From: DASRDZ01 sp035569495
GTDB lineage: Bacteria > Chloroflexota > Dormibacteria > Aeolococcales > Aeolococcaceae
Direction of reading: 5' to 3'
Length of the DNA stretch: 64,000 nt
NCBI GenBank assembly: GCA_035569495.1
Contig: DATMMX010000019.1
Coordinates: 59,381-123,380 of the forward strand
In this document: positions 54,718 to 62,485 of the stretch, in pieces
How the letters are laid out: every line of letters starts with the position of its first letter
Numbering within the stretch: position 1 is the first letter of the stretch
Translations under genes and position numbers: made by a program
The notes under the pieces: model-generated
Database searches by the model: none
The model's input: the letters and a program-made list of their open reading frames with translations, nothing else
Told to the model about the DNA's origin: nothing

Positions 54718-56322
54718 CTAGACCGCTCCCGCGGTGGCCGCGGCGGTCGCCCGCGACTCCAGGGCGGCGACCGGCAGCAGCATCTCCACGGTGGTGCCCG
54801 CCCCGGCCGAGCTGTGCACCAGCAGCCAGCCGCCCAGCTCGCGGGCGCGGTCGCCGAGGTTGTCCAGCCCCTGCCCCGGCGACACCTGGGCGGGGTCGAA
54901 GCCGCGCCCGTCGTCCTCGACGGCGACGCGGACCACCTCGCCCTCGCGGTGCAGGCTGACCCGGCAGCTCAGCGAGCGCGCGTGGATGGCCACGTTGCCC
55001 AGGGCGGCGCGGACCATCTGCACCACCTCCGGGGCCACCGGGTGGAGCAGGTCGGCGGCCTCGTCGTCGCACTCGACGGCGCCGATCACGCCGTGGCGCG
55101 ACTCCAGGTCGGCGACCAGGCGGCGCAGGGCGTCGAGCAGCGAGGCGCGCTGCAGCAGCGAGGGCCGCAATCGATAGACATAGTTTCGGACGTCGACGAT
55201 GATCCGGTCGATGGCGCTCATGGCGTCGCCGACGCGGGCGCGGATCAGGCGGTCGTCGGCGTCCTGGCTCTCGGCCACCTGGAGCACCAGGCCGACGCCG
55301 AAGAGCGAGTGGATGACGCCGTCGTGCAGGTCGCGGGCGATGCGCTCGCGGTCGCGGAGCAGGGCGAGGCGCTGCAGGTCGTCGCGCATGCGGGCCCGCT
55401 CCAGCACCATCGAGGCCTGCCGGGCGAAGCCGGCGACGACCTCCACGTCGTCGTCGGAGAAGGGTGGCGCACCGCGCGGGCGGCTGATCGACAGCGCCCC
55501 GGCGACGCTGCGGGCGGCGCCCAGCGGCAGCATCAGCAGCGGGCCGACGTTGAGGGAGCGGCGGATGGCGTCGCCGGCGGGCCCGCCGCCGCCGGCCGCG
55601 CCGGTGCGCACCGGGGTGCCGCCGGCCATCACCCGGCTGGCCAGCGTGTCCGCCGCCGCGAAGCTGGCGCCCTGCAGCCGGGCGGCGCCCTCGCCGTCGG
55701 CGACGCGCACCCGGACCCTGTCGTTCTGGTCGGGAACGACCACAACTGCCAGCGAGGCCACCGCCAGGTCGCGGGCGCGCCGGGCGATCAGGGTGAGCAC
55801 GTCGTCGGCGGGGCGCTCTTCGAGGATGGCCTCGGTGACCTCGGCCATGGCCTCGAGCTGCTGCTGGGCGCGGCGGCGGGCGCTGACGTCGCGGACGATG
55901 CCCTCGACGGCGACGACGCGGCCGTCCTCGTCGCGGACGGCGACGCTGCGCTGCTCGGTCCACACCACGGTGCCGTCGCGGCGAACCCAGCGCAGCAGCA
56001 CCGTGTCGTCGGGCGCATCCGCGGCGTACATGGCGTCGAGCAGGGGACGGTCGTCGGGGTGGACCAGGCGCATGGGCAGGTCGGGGTCGGCGTAGTGCTC
56101 CTCGGGCGTGTACCCGGTGATGCGCGTGCACGACGGGCTGACATATTCGAAGCCCGGGTCGGGGAGGACGCGGAAGCGGTAGAGCACGTCCTGGGCGCTG
56201 TCGGCGAGCAGGCGCAGAAAGGGCTCGCGCCCGCCCAGCGGATGCTGGTCGACGCGGCGGCCGTGCTCGTCCGAACGCCGTGGTTCCACCGGTCCCCCAT
56301 GTGCGGTGTGGGAGCGCCGCAC
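54718..56322 (-). CDS. Sensor histidine kinase, NarL class (PAS-GAF-HisKA_3-HATPase)
   Basis: A 534-residue soluble kinase. A PAS domain (about 35-150: QDVLYRFRVLPDPGFEYVSP, ITGYTPEEHY), a GAF domain (about 160-315), and the HisKA_3 box RERIARDLHDGVIHSLFGVG with His333. The HATPase_c has VEDDGRGFDP and QGLDNLGDRARELGG. NarL-type kinases usually phosphorylate LuxR/NarL regulators, and none is in the window. The neighbouring receiver protein converges on it. GTG at 56289 is an alternative start. CACCGGTG sites lie just upstream. Confidence 0.9.
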   Translation of the reverse strand: MRRSHTAHGGPVEPRRSDEHGRRVDQHPLGGREPFLRLLADSAQDVLYRFRVLPDPGFEYVSPSCTRITGYTPEEHYADPDLPMRLVHPDDRPLLDAMYAADAPDDTVLLRWVRRDGTVVWTEQRSVAVRDEDGRVVAVEGIVRDVSARRRAQQQLEAMAEVTEAILEERPADDVLTLIARRARDLAVASLAVVVVPDQNDRVRVRVADGEGAARLQGASFAAADTLASRVMAGGTPVRTGAAGGGGPAGDAIRRSLNVGPLLMLPLGAARSVAGALSISRPRGAPPFSDDDVEVVAGFARQASMVLERARMRDDLQRLALLRDRERIARDLHDGVIHSLFGVGLVLQVAESQDADDRLIRARVGDAMSAIDRIIVDVRNYVYRLRPSLLQRASLLDALRRLVADLESRHGVIGAVECDDEAADLLHPVAPEVVQMVRAALGNVAIHARSLSCRVSLHREGEVVRVAVEDDGRGFDPAQVSPGQGLDNLGDRARELGGWLLVHSSAGAGTTVEMLLPVAALESRATAAATAGAV

Positions 56323-56326
56323 TGGT

Positions 56327-56363
56327 CACCGGTGGTTGGGCTGCAAACGGTTGGCCACCGGTG
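56327..56363. promoter_or_regulatory. Paired CACCGGTG palindromes between kinase and peptidase genes
   Basis: CACCGGTGG (56327-56335) and CCACCGGTG (56355-56363) are mirror images, each containing the 8-base palindrome CACCGGTG, 29 bases apart centre to centre. A partial copy, CACCGGTC, lies at 56287-56294. They stand within the only upstream region of both divergent genes, so they are likely binding sites for a regulator. Confidence 0.5.
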
Positions 56364-56478
56364 TGGTGCGCCGATGATAGCGCGCGCCCGGCGCCGGCAA
56401 CGCCCACCGCGGGACGGGCACAGGGCGGTGACCGAACGGCGGCGCAGTCCGCGTTGGGGCACACTGTCGCGCGTCACC

Positions 56479-57768
56479 ATGTCGAACTCGCAGCCTCGCC
56501 AGCGCCCGCTACCGCACCACACGCGCCGCGTCGCTGCGCTTGCCTGCACGGCGCTGGCCTCGCTGCTGCTCACCGCCTGCAGCAGCCATCCGGTGCAGGT
56601 GCCCTGGCTCAACTTCCCGGTGCGCGTCCCCGGCGAGCAGCCCAGCCCCAGCCTCGGCCAGGGCGCGGTGCCGACCCCGGTCGTCAACCCCAGCGGCCAG
56701 GCCGCCGTGCCGGTGCTGAGCATCCAGCAGTTCATCCCGATCGCCAAGCACTTCGTCGAGCAGCACCGCGGGCTGACGTTCAAGGCCGACGTGCCGGTGA
56801 CCCTGCTCGACGACGCGGCCTTCAAGGAGCGGCTGCTGGGCAAGAGCAGCGGCGGCAGCGGCAAGACACCGTCGGAGCAGGTCTCCATCGCCAGCCGGGA
56901 GCTGAAGGCGCTGCACCTCATCGACAAGGGCGTCGACCTCGGCGCCGCCACCGACTCGCTGCTCGGCGCCGGAGTTTCCGGCTTCTATGACTCGAAGTCG
57001 AAATCCCTTGTGGTGCGAGGGACTTCGGCGACGCCGTACGTGCGCCAGGTGCTCGTCCACGAGCTCACCCACGCGGTGCAGGACCAGTACTTCGGCATCG
57101 ACCGCCCCGCCCTGAACGCGGCCAACGACGAGCAGGCCAGCGCCTTCCAGGCGGTCTTCGAGGGCGACGCGGTGCGCATCGAGGACCAGTACCACAGCGC
57201 CATGAGCACCGCCGAGCAGCAGCAGTCCGATCGCGAGGCGCAGGCCCAGGGCGGCGGGTTGCCCCCGGGCACCCCGCAGGTGCTGCTGGAGCTGATCAGC
57301 TTCCCCTACATCGTCGGCCCCGACTTCGTGCGCACCCTCGACCAGGTCGGCGGCCAGGCCCGGGTGGACGACGCCTTCGTCCACCCGCCCACCACCAGCG
57401 CCCAGCTCATCAACGTCAACCGCTTCCTGCACGGCGACGGGGCCAGGCCGGTGCCCGCCCCCAAGGCCGACGCCCCCAGCTTCGACACGAGCGTGCTCGG
57501 CGAGTTCGGCCTGGTGCTTCTTCTGGAGCGCACCCCCGGCGGGTCGTCGAGCGCGGCGCTGCGGGCCGGCGACCTGTGGGGCGGCGACAGCTACGTCGCC
57601 TGGAACAGCGGCAGCGGCGCCTGCGTGCGCGACAACATCGTCGCCGACACCCCGGCCGACCAGCCTCAGCTCGACGCCGCCATCAGCGCCTGGGCCACCG
57701 GTGTCACCGGGGCCACCTTCACCGCCGCCCACGGCGGGCTGCCCGGCCAGATCACCGCCTGCGGCTGA
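56479..57768 (+). CDS. Lipoprotein zinc metallopeptidase-like protein
   Basis: A 429-residue exported protein. The signal ends ALASLLLTACSS with a lipidated Cys, followed by a Pro/Val-rich linker. The core contains VLVHELTHAVQDQYFG, a HExxH zinc site with further residues typical of a family of actinobacterial and chloroflexi lipoproteins, and a distal ASAFQAVFEGDAVRIED where Glu may be the third ligand. Its substrate is unknown. The ATG at 56479 gives the signal peptide directly. It is divergent from the NarL-type kinase and could share its operators. Confidence 0.78.
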   Translation: MSNSQPRQRPLPHHTRRVAALACTALASLLLTACSSHPVQVPWLNFPVRVPGEQPSPSLGQGAVPTPVVNPSGQAAVPVLSIQQFIPIAKHFVEQHRGLTFKADVPVTLLDDAAFKERLLGKSSGGSGKTPSEQVSIASRELKALHLIDKGVDLGAATDSLLGAGVSGFYDSKSKSLVVRGTSATPYVRQVLVHELTHAVQDQYFGIDRPALNAANDEQASAFQAVFEGDAVRIEDQYHSAMSTAEQQQSDREAQAQGGGLPPGTPQVLLELISFPYIVGPDFVRTLDQVGGQARVDDAFVHPPTTSAQLINVNRFLHGDGARPVPAPKADAPSFDTSVLGEFGLVLLLERTPGGSSSAALRAGDLWGGDSYVAWNSGSGACVRDNIVADTPADQPQLDAAISAWATGVTGATFTAAHGGLPGQITACG

Positions 57769-57778
57769 CCTCGCCTCC

Positions 57779-57784
57779 TATCAT
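57779..57784 (+). promoter_or_regulatory. -10 element TATCAT before a leaderless mini-ORF
   Basis: TATCAT ends 6 bases before the ATG at 57791. The ATG opens a 9-codon frame whose TGA overlaps the acyltransferase GTG. Confidence 0.45.
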
Positions 57785-57790
57785 CCGCGC

Positions 57791-57820
57791 ATGCCTCGCC
57801 CCGTCGCCGCGCGCCCGTGA
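57791..57820 (+). CDS. Nine-codon leader ORF (MPRPVAARP) coupled to the acyltransferase
   Basis: ATG right after a leaderless-spaced -10 box, nine codons, then TGA at 57818-57820 overlapping the GTG at 57817. It is too short to be a functional protein and probably serves to deliver ribosomes to the next start, which lacks a Shine-Dalgarno. Confidence 0.4.
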   Translation: MPRPVAARP

Positions 57821-58695
57821 GCGGCATCGACCCGCATCCCCCGGCGCTGCTCAAGGTGGGGCTGCAGACGGCGACCGCGCTGGTGCGCGCCCTCGGCCCG
57901 GCGCGCTACCCGGTGGCCGACGGGCTGGGCATGGTCGGCTGGGCGGTCGCGGGCGGCCGGCGCCGCAACGCGGTGCGCAGCCACCTCCGCCTCGACCCGG
58001 CGATCGGCGCGCGCGAGGCCCGGCGGCGGGCGCGGCGCTCGTTCCGGGCCTTCGCGCGCACCGGCATTGACTTCGTCTGGGCCTGCGGGCTGAGCCCGGA
58101 GGCGGCGCGGCGGCACAGCCGCTGGCTGCCCTTCCCGGAGTGGCCGCGGGTGCTCGGGCAGCCCGAGAACATCGGCGTCTTTGCCCTCACCCACTTCGGC
58201 AACTGGGACATGGCGGCCAACATCGCCTTCTCCGGCGGCCTGCTGCTGACCACCGTCATGGCGGGAACCGGTCCACGGGCGATCACCGACCTGGTGGTAT
58301 GGGCCCGGCGGGCCAACCAGATGGAGGTGTACGAGGCCAGCCACGCGGCCATGGGCCTGGTCCGCGCCCACCGCCACGGCCGCTTCGTGGCCATCCTCAG
58401 CGACCTGCCCGACGGCGGCCCCACGGTCACCGTCGACTACTGCGGCGGGCCGGTGCCCTTCTCCTCGGTGCCCGCCTGGCTGGCCATGCGCACCGGGGTG
58501 CCGCTCTACCCCGTGGCCTGCTGGCGCGACGAGCAGGGCGAGTACCAGCTCCATGTCATGGAGGCGGTCGCCCTCACACCAGAGGACGACGAGCGCTCGA
58601 TCATGCAGCGGGTGGCCGCGGCCATCGAGCCGGTCGTCCGCGAGCACCCCGAGCAGTGGTACCCGTTCCGCGAGGTCTACGCGGACCGCGGCTGA
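57817..58695 (+). CDS. Lysophospholipid/PIM-type acyltransferase (LpxL/HtrB family)
   Basis: A 292-residue lipid acyltransferase of the HtrB/LpxL fold, which in Gram-positives acylates phosphatidylinositol mannosides (PatA) or similar lipids. The catalytic His/Asp-type motif is in ALTHFGNWDMAANIAFSGG (H-x4-D), followed by ILSDLPDGGPTVTVDYCGGP and ATP-independent membrane-contact helices. There is no clear transmembrane segment. The GTG start is coupled to a mini-ORF. The product lipid is unknown. Confidence 0.85.
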   Translation: MSGIDPHPPALLKVGLQTATALVRALGPARYPVADGLGMVGWAVAGGRRRNAVRSHLRLDPAIGAREARRRARRSFRAFARTGIDFVWACGLSPEAARRHSRWLPFPEWPRVLGQPENIGVFALTHFGNWDMAANIAFSGGLLLTTVMAGTGPRAITDLVVWARRANQMEVYEASHAAMGLVRAHRHGRFVAILSDLPDGGPTVTVDYCGGPVPFSSVPAWLAMRTGVPLYPVACWRDEQGEYQLHVMEAVALTPEDDERSIMQRVAAAIEPVVREHPEQWYPFREVYADRG

Positions 58696-58704
58696 CGCCG
58701 GGGG

Positions 58705-59688
58705 TCAGGCGGCGCAGGGAGTGATGCGCTGCACCACGCCGCGCGGCGAGTCGGCGATGGCCAGGCCGCCGTCCGGGAGCACGGCCAGTCCCTGCGGCTC
58801 GCCGAAGCCGGTGGCGATGACCCGGTCGGCGCCGCTGTCGGGGTCGACGGCGTGCACTGAGTGATTGCGCAGGTCGGTGACGTAGAGCAGGCCCCCGTCG
58901 AGGACCACGTCGTCGAGCTGGGCGAGGTGTCCGGCCGGGGTGGCCACGCCGTTGACGAAGTGGAGCAGGCCGCGGGGAGACTCGGCCTCGGCGGCCAGCC
59001 ACAGGTCGCCCCCGCCGCTGCCGGTGGCGACGCCGACGACGCGTCCCAGCCCGCTCGCCAGCATGGTGCTGGTCTTCTGGTCGAAGGCGTAGCTGAGCAG
59101 GGTGCCATGGGGGCTGTCCGGGATGAGCAGCCGGTTGGCCGGGCCGCTGTCCCAGGTGATGCCGTCGAGGCCGAGCAGGCCGCCGCGCGAGGGCAGGGTG
59201 AGCAGCACGCTGCGGGCGCCGCCGGTGTCCACCACGGTGACCCGGTTGCGGTCCTGCTCGCCGACCGCGACCGCGCCATTGGCCAGCCCGGCGATGCCGT
59301 CGGGGGTGGTCAGGCCGGTGATGGTCCTGTCCACCTGGCCGCCGGGGACGGCGACGTCGACCAGGTGAACCATGCCGGCGCTCACGTCGCTGACCCACAA
59401 CTGGCCGCCGGGGGTGACGCTGAGGTCGTCAGGGTTGCCGCCGCGCCACAGCACCGGCAGCGACGACGCGGCGGTGGGCGCGGCGGGGCACGAGGCCAGC
59501 GAGGCGCGCGGAGTCGGGGTGGCGATCGGGGTTGGTGTGGGCGTGGGCACGGCTGGGCTCGGCGTCGCGGTGGGCGCGGCGGTCCCGGGCGGCGCGGTGG
59601 GGGAGGGGGAGGGGGTCGACCCCGAGCAGGCGGAGAGCAGGCCGGTGACCACCAGCAGCGCCGCCGCGGTGTTGCGTGCGCGCGTCAT
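58705..59688 (-). CDS. Beta-propeller lipoprotein (NHL/SMP-30-like)
   Basis: A 327-residue exported lipoprotein. The signal ends VVTGLLSACSG with the lipid Cys, followed by a Pro/Thr-rich linker (PTPTPTPIATPTP). The rest contains repeated blades such as PDDLSVTPGGQLWVSDVSAG, PDGIAGLANGAVAVGEQDRN and PQGLAVLPDGGLAIADSPRG, as in NHL or SMP-30 propellers. It may bind ligands or act as a scaffold. TAGGCT (59699-59704, minus) is its likely -10, and strong dyads lie upstream. Confidence 0.82.
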   Translation of the reverse strand: MTRARNTAAALLVVTGLLSACSGSTPSPSPTAPPGTAAPTATPSPAVPTPTPTPIATPTPRASLASCPAAPTAASSLPVLWRGGNPDDLSVTPGGQLWVSDVSAGMVHLVDVAVPGGQVDRTITGLTTPDGIAGLANGAVAVGEQDRNRVTVVDTGGARSVLLTLPSRGGLLGLDGITWDSGPANRLLIPDSPHGTLLSYAFDQKTSTMLASGLGRVVGVATGSGGGDLWLAAEAESPRGLLHFVNGVATPAGHLAQLDDVVLDGGLLYVTDLRNHSVHAVDPDSGADRVIATGFGEPQGLAVLPDGGLAIADSPRGVVQRITPCAA

Positions 59689-59710
59689 GTCGAGGACCAG
59701 CCTACCTGGG

Positions 59711-59747
59711 GCGTTCTCACTGAACGCTTCTGATGCATTTGCATCAG
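59711..59747. promoter_or_regulatory. Two strong dyads upstream of the propeller lipoprotein
   Basis: GCGTTC-N5-GAACGC (59711-59727) and the 18-base CTGATGCA-TT-TGCATCAG (59730-59747), both perfect. They cover the -35 region of the lipoprotein promoter (minus strand). They are likely operators; no regulator is adjacent. The second is in a block that is A+T-rich for this genome. Confidence 0.55.
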
Positions 59748-59875
59748 GGTGCCTGCACGAAACCGTGACGATTGCTGCAGCGAACAGAAAATCTCCTGTT
59801 AGCACAACGATTTTGCCTCGTACGGCGGGGGTTGCCGTGGTACGGTCCCGCGGCTGGCGGACGACGGTCGTGGAG

Positions 59876-60547
59876 ATGCGGCACGGCGGGCCCGCGGGAG
59901 CGCACGTGGGAAGACGAGGCCCCGGGACGGGGCTGCGCCAGGCGGGCACGGTGGCCGAGGCCGCGCAGTGGCTGCGCCTCCTCGACGCACTGGGCTCGCC
60001 GGACGCCGCGCCGCTGCTGCCCCACCTGTCGCTGCGCGCCGCCGACGCGGCGGCGCTGCTCGACCTCTGCCCCCGCGCGGCCACGAGTTTGCGCCGCATC
60101 CTGGCAGAAACGTCGGAGCCCGACCCGCTGGCCCAGGTCAACGGCGTGCTCGCCGCGCTGTACGCCGGGATGGAGGCGCGGCTCGGCGCCCGGCTGGCCC
60201 GCTCGGTGTTCGCCCTGGCCTCGGACGGCTTTCCCGACGCCGCCTCGATGCTGCAGATGGCGCGCTGGGAGCAGCCGCTGCGCAACCTGCTCGACGGCTA
60301 CGCGGCGTCGGGCCTGCCGGAGTCGAAGCGCGACGTGGTCATCGCGATGGTCGGCCATCACGTCGCCGCGATGGACGCGCTGCGCGAGGCTCCCGTGCGA
60401 CTCGACTGGCTGCTGACCCTGGTCCGCTGGCGCCGCTTCGCCAGCCTGTCGCGCGCGCTGGCACGAGTGCTCAACACTGCCGAGCGGGAACGCCTGGCGG
60501 CGCTGGTGCGGGGCAGCGGGTCGACACGTCCGCATGTCACGCTATGA
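59876..60547 (+). CDS. Helical protein of unknown function
   Basis: A 223-residue mostly helical, soluble protein. Repeated hydrophobic patterns (WLRLLDALGSPDAAPLLPHL, ADAAALLDLCPRAATSLRRI, DAASMLQMARWEQPLRNLL) suggest a helical bundle or HEAT-like repeats. No motif is recognised. The ATG at 59876 is chosen because TACGGT (59851-59856) would start transcription just before it; GGAG touches the start. It precedes the HemK-like gene by 33 bases, so they may be one unit. Confidence 0.5.
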   Translation: MRHGGPAGAHVGRRGPGTGLRQAGTVAEAAQWLRLLDALGSPDAAPLLPHLSLRAADAAALLDLCPRAATSLRRILAETSEPDPLAQVNGVLAALYAGMEARLGARLARSVFALASDGFPDAASMLQMARWEQPLRNLLDGYAASGLPESKRDVVIAMVGHHVAAMDALREAPVRLDWLLTLVRWRRFASLSRALARVLNTAERERLAALVRGSGSTRPHVTL

Positions 60548-60580
60548 CGCGCCTCACCGACTCTCAACGGACGACATCGC

Positions 60581-61486
60581 ATGCCCGCTGCCGCCCCCGC
60601 GCTGCCCACGCCCTGCACCGTCGGCGACTTCATCGACGCCGCCGAGGACGCCATCCGCGCCTCCAAGCACGTCGAGCTGTGGAAGCCGTGGGTGGCGCGC
60701 GCCGACGCCGAGGAACTGGCCGAGGTGGTGCTCAAGCGCGACGTCACCCAGGACGACCTCGACATCACGCTCACCGCCAAGCAGCGCGAGAAGCTGCTCA
60801 AGCTGGCCGCGCGCCGCGTCGCCGGTGAGCCGATGACCCTGGTGCGCGGCTACATCGACTTCCGCAAGCTGCGCATCGAGCTGCGTCCCGGCGTGTTCTC
60901 ACCGCGGCTGTCCAGCGAGTTCACCGCGGGCGAGGTCATCCGGCGGTTGCGGCGCAAGGCCAGGCCGGTGATGGTCGAGGCCGCGTGCGGCGTCGGTCCG
61001 GTGGCGCTGGCGGTGGCCCACTCGGTGCGCACCGCCGAGGTCTGGGGTCTCGACATCTCGCCCGAGGCGATCGAGCTGGGACGGCACAACGCGCGCAAGC
61101 TGGGACTGGACAACATCAAGTTCGCCGAGGGCGACCTGCTCGATCCGCTGCCGTCGCGGCTGCACGACGCCGTCGACGTGGTCTCGATCCACCCGCCGTA
61201 CGTGGCGCGGCAGCTCGTCGACACCTTGCCGGCGGAGATCTCCCGCTACGAGCCGGCCACCTCGCTCACCGACAACTCCGACGACGGCCTCGGCCTGGTG
61301 CGCCGCCTCGCCGACGAGTCGCAGGTGTGGCTGCGCCGGGGCGGCTGGCTGATGGTCGAGATCGCCCCTGACATGGCCCGCAGTGTTGCTGCCATCTTCC
61401 GCAGGAACTCTTTCGCCGAGGTGCAGAGCCTGCGCGAGTCGGCGCAGGCGGTGACGCGCGTGGTGGTGGGGCGCTACCCCGGCTGA
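60581..61486 (+). CDS. HemK/PrmC-like SAM methyltransferase with HPPY in place of NPPY
   Basis: A 301-residue class I methyltransferase. The N-terminal helical domain resembles PrmC, and the SAM site reads MVEAACGVGPVALAVAHSV, with LDISPEAIELGRHNAR as the acidic strand. The key NPPY, which holds the Gln or adenine substrate in HemK-type enzymes, is HPPY here (VSIHPPYVAR). It may therefore act on a different substrate. Upstream TAVRGYIDFRKL-like residues are kept (LVRGYIDFRKL). The convergent gene overlaps its end by 13 bases. Confidence 0.8.
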   Translation: MPAAAPALPTPCTVGDFIDAAEDAIRASKHVELWKPWVARADAEELAEVVLKRDVTQDDLDITLTAKQREKLLKLAARRVAGEPMTLVRGYIDFRKLRIELRPGVFSPRLSSEFTAGEVIRRLRRKARPVMVEAACGVGPVALAVAHSVRTAEVWGLDISPEAIELGRHNARKLGLDNIKFAEGDLLDPLPSRLHDAVDVVSIHPPYVARQLVDTLPAEISRYEPATSLTDNSDDGLGLVRRLADESQVWLRRGGWLMVEIAPDMARSVAAIFRRNSFAEVQSLRESAQAVTRVVVGRYPG

Positions 61487-62238
61487 CTCTTGGTGGCGCG
61501 TGCCGTGGGTGTGGCGGGAGTCTCCTCCGTGTCGGCACGGCGGCCGGTGAGCACCACGTCCTCGGGCGCGCCGCCCACGTCGAAGCCGTAGCGGGCCAGG
61601 CCGCGCCCGAAGGTCGGGCTGCTGGTCGAGTCGCGCACGGCGATCTCCGCGGCCGCCGCGTGGCGCCGCCGCTCGCGATACCGGCGCACGTCGTCCAGAA
61701 GCGGAAGGCCCCAGGTCAGCAGCCCGGCGCCGCCGGCGAGGAACAGCAGGGCGCCGCCCACGGGCAGGCTGGTGACGCGGTACGACGGGTTGTCGCGCGT
61801 CGGCAGCGCCAGCGGCGGCTTCGAGCGGTCCGCGCCGGGCAGCATCAGCACGGCGATGGTGTCGTGCCAGTAGCGCGCGGTCAGCGTTGCGCCGACGGCG
61901 ATGGGATTCGGCGGCGGCGTGACGAAGTCCTCGCGCGTCCCCGGCTGCCCCGGCACGTCGACCACGACGAAGGACACGCCGCGCTGCACGTCGGCGCCGC
62001 TGACGGTGACGCGCGCAGGAGCCGCGGACCAGCAGCCCCCGCGCGCGGGGATGGGATCACCCGAACACTCCTTGGCGGCGCTGCCGATCGCCGTCTCGTA
62101 CCCGGCCGCGTCGAGGCGCAGCAGCGGGTAGGCCAGCAGCGGGACGGCGCCGCACAGCACGATCACCGCCGCCATCGCCGTGGCGATCCCGCGCACCACG
62201 GGCGTGCCGCGCACCAGCCGCAACATGGCGCTGATCAT
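61474..62238 (-). CDS. Membrane protein, DUF3592-like
   Basis: About 254 residues. Two hydrophobic helices (IATAMAAVIVLCGAVPLLAYPL and LPVGGALLFLAGGAGLLTWGL) flank an extracytoplasmic part with a Cys pair (KECSGDPIPARGGC) and strands such as VGATLTARYWHDTIAVLML. This is the layout of DUF3592-type proteins. The C-terminus is Arg/Ala-rich and cytoplasmic. I place the start at the ATG at 62238; a GTG at 62325 would add 29 Arg-rich residues. Function is unknown. Confidence 0.65.
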   Translation of the reverse strand: MISAMLRLVRGTPVVRGIATAMAAVIVLCGAVPLLAYPLLRLDAAGYETAIGSAAKECSGDPIPARGGCWSAAPARVTVSGADVQRGVSFVVVDVPGQPGTREDFVTPPPNPIAVGATLTARYWHDTIAVLMLPGADRSKPPLALPTRDNPSYRVTSLPVGGALLFLAGGAGLLTWGLPLLDDVRRYRERRRHAAAAEIAVRDSTSSPTFGRGLARYGFDVGGAPEDVVLTGRRADTEETPATPTARATKSQPG

Positions 62239-62349
62239 CAACCCGCCGTGGCGCCGCCGGGTCACCGCCAGGCGCACGCGTCGCCGCCGTGACCCCGCCG
62301 TCACCGAACGCCAGGGAATCGCCACCGCCCCACCCCGCCTGGGCGCGAC

Positions 62350-62424
62350 TGGAGCCGACGGGGGGATTCGAACCCCCGACCGTCCGCTTACGAGGCGGGC
62401 GCTCTACCCCTGAGCTACGTCGGC
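62350..62424 (-). tRNA. tRNA-Thr (anticodon CGT)
   Basis: A complete cloverleaf on the minus strand. Acceptor GCCGACG pairs CGTCGGC; the D arm is GCTC/GAGC, the anticodon loop CTCGTAA holds anticodon CGT, and the T arm is GGGGG-TTCGAAT-CCCCC. The discriminator is T, and CCA is encoded. The anticodon stem has one C-A mismatch at its base (27-43). It reads ACG threonine codons, which are common in this GC-rich genome. Confidence 0.95.
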
Positions 62425-62473
62425 GCGGGGCGACATGGTACCCGCCCCGGCGGCGCCGCGGACCCCGGCGTGG

Positions 62474-62479
62474 GACACT
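62474..62479 (+). promoter_or_regulatory. -10-like GACACT before ftsH, leaderless spacing
   Basis: GACACT ends 6 bases before the ftsH ATG at 62486, without a Shine-Dalgarno. The first base departs from TAnnnT. Confidence 0.35.
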
Positions 62480-62485
62480 GACCCC

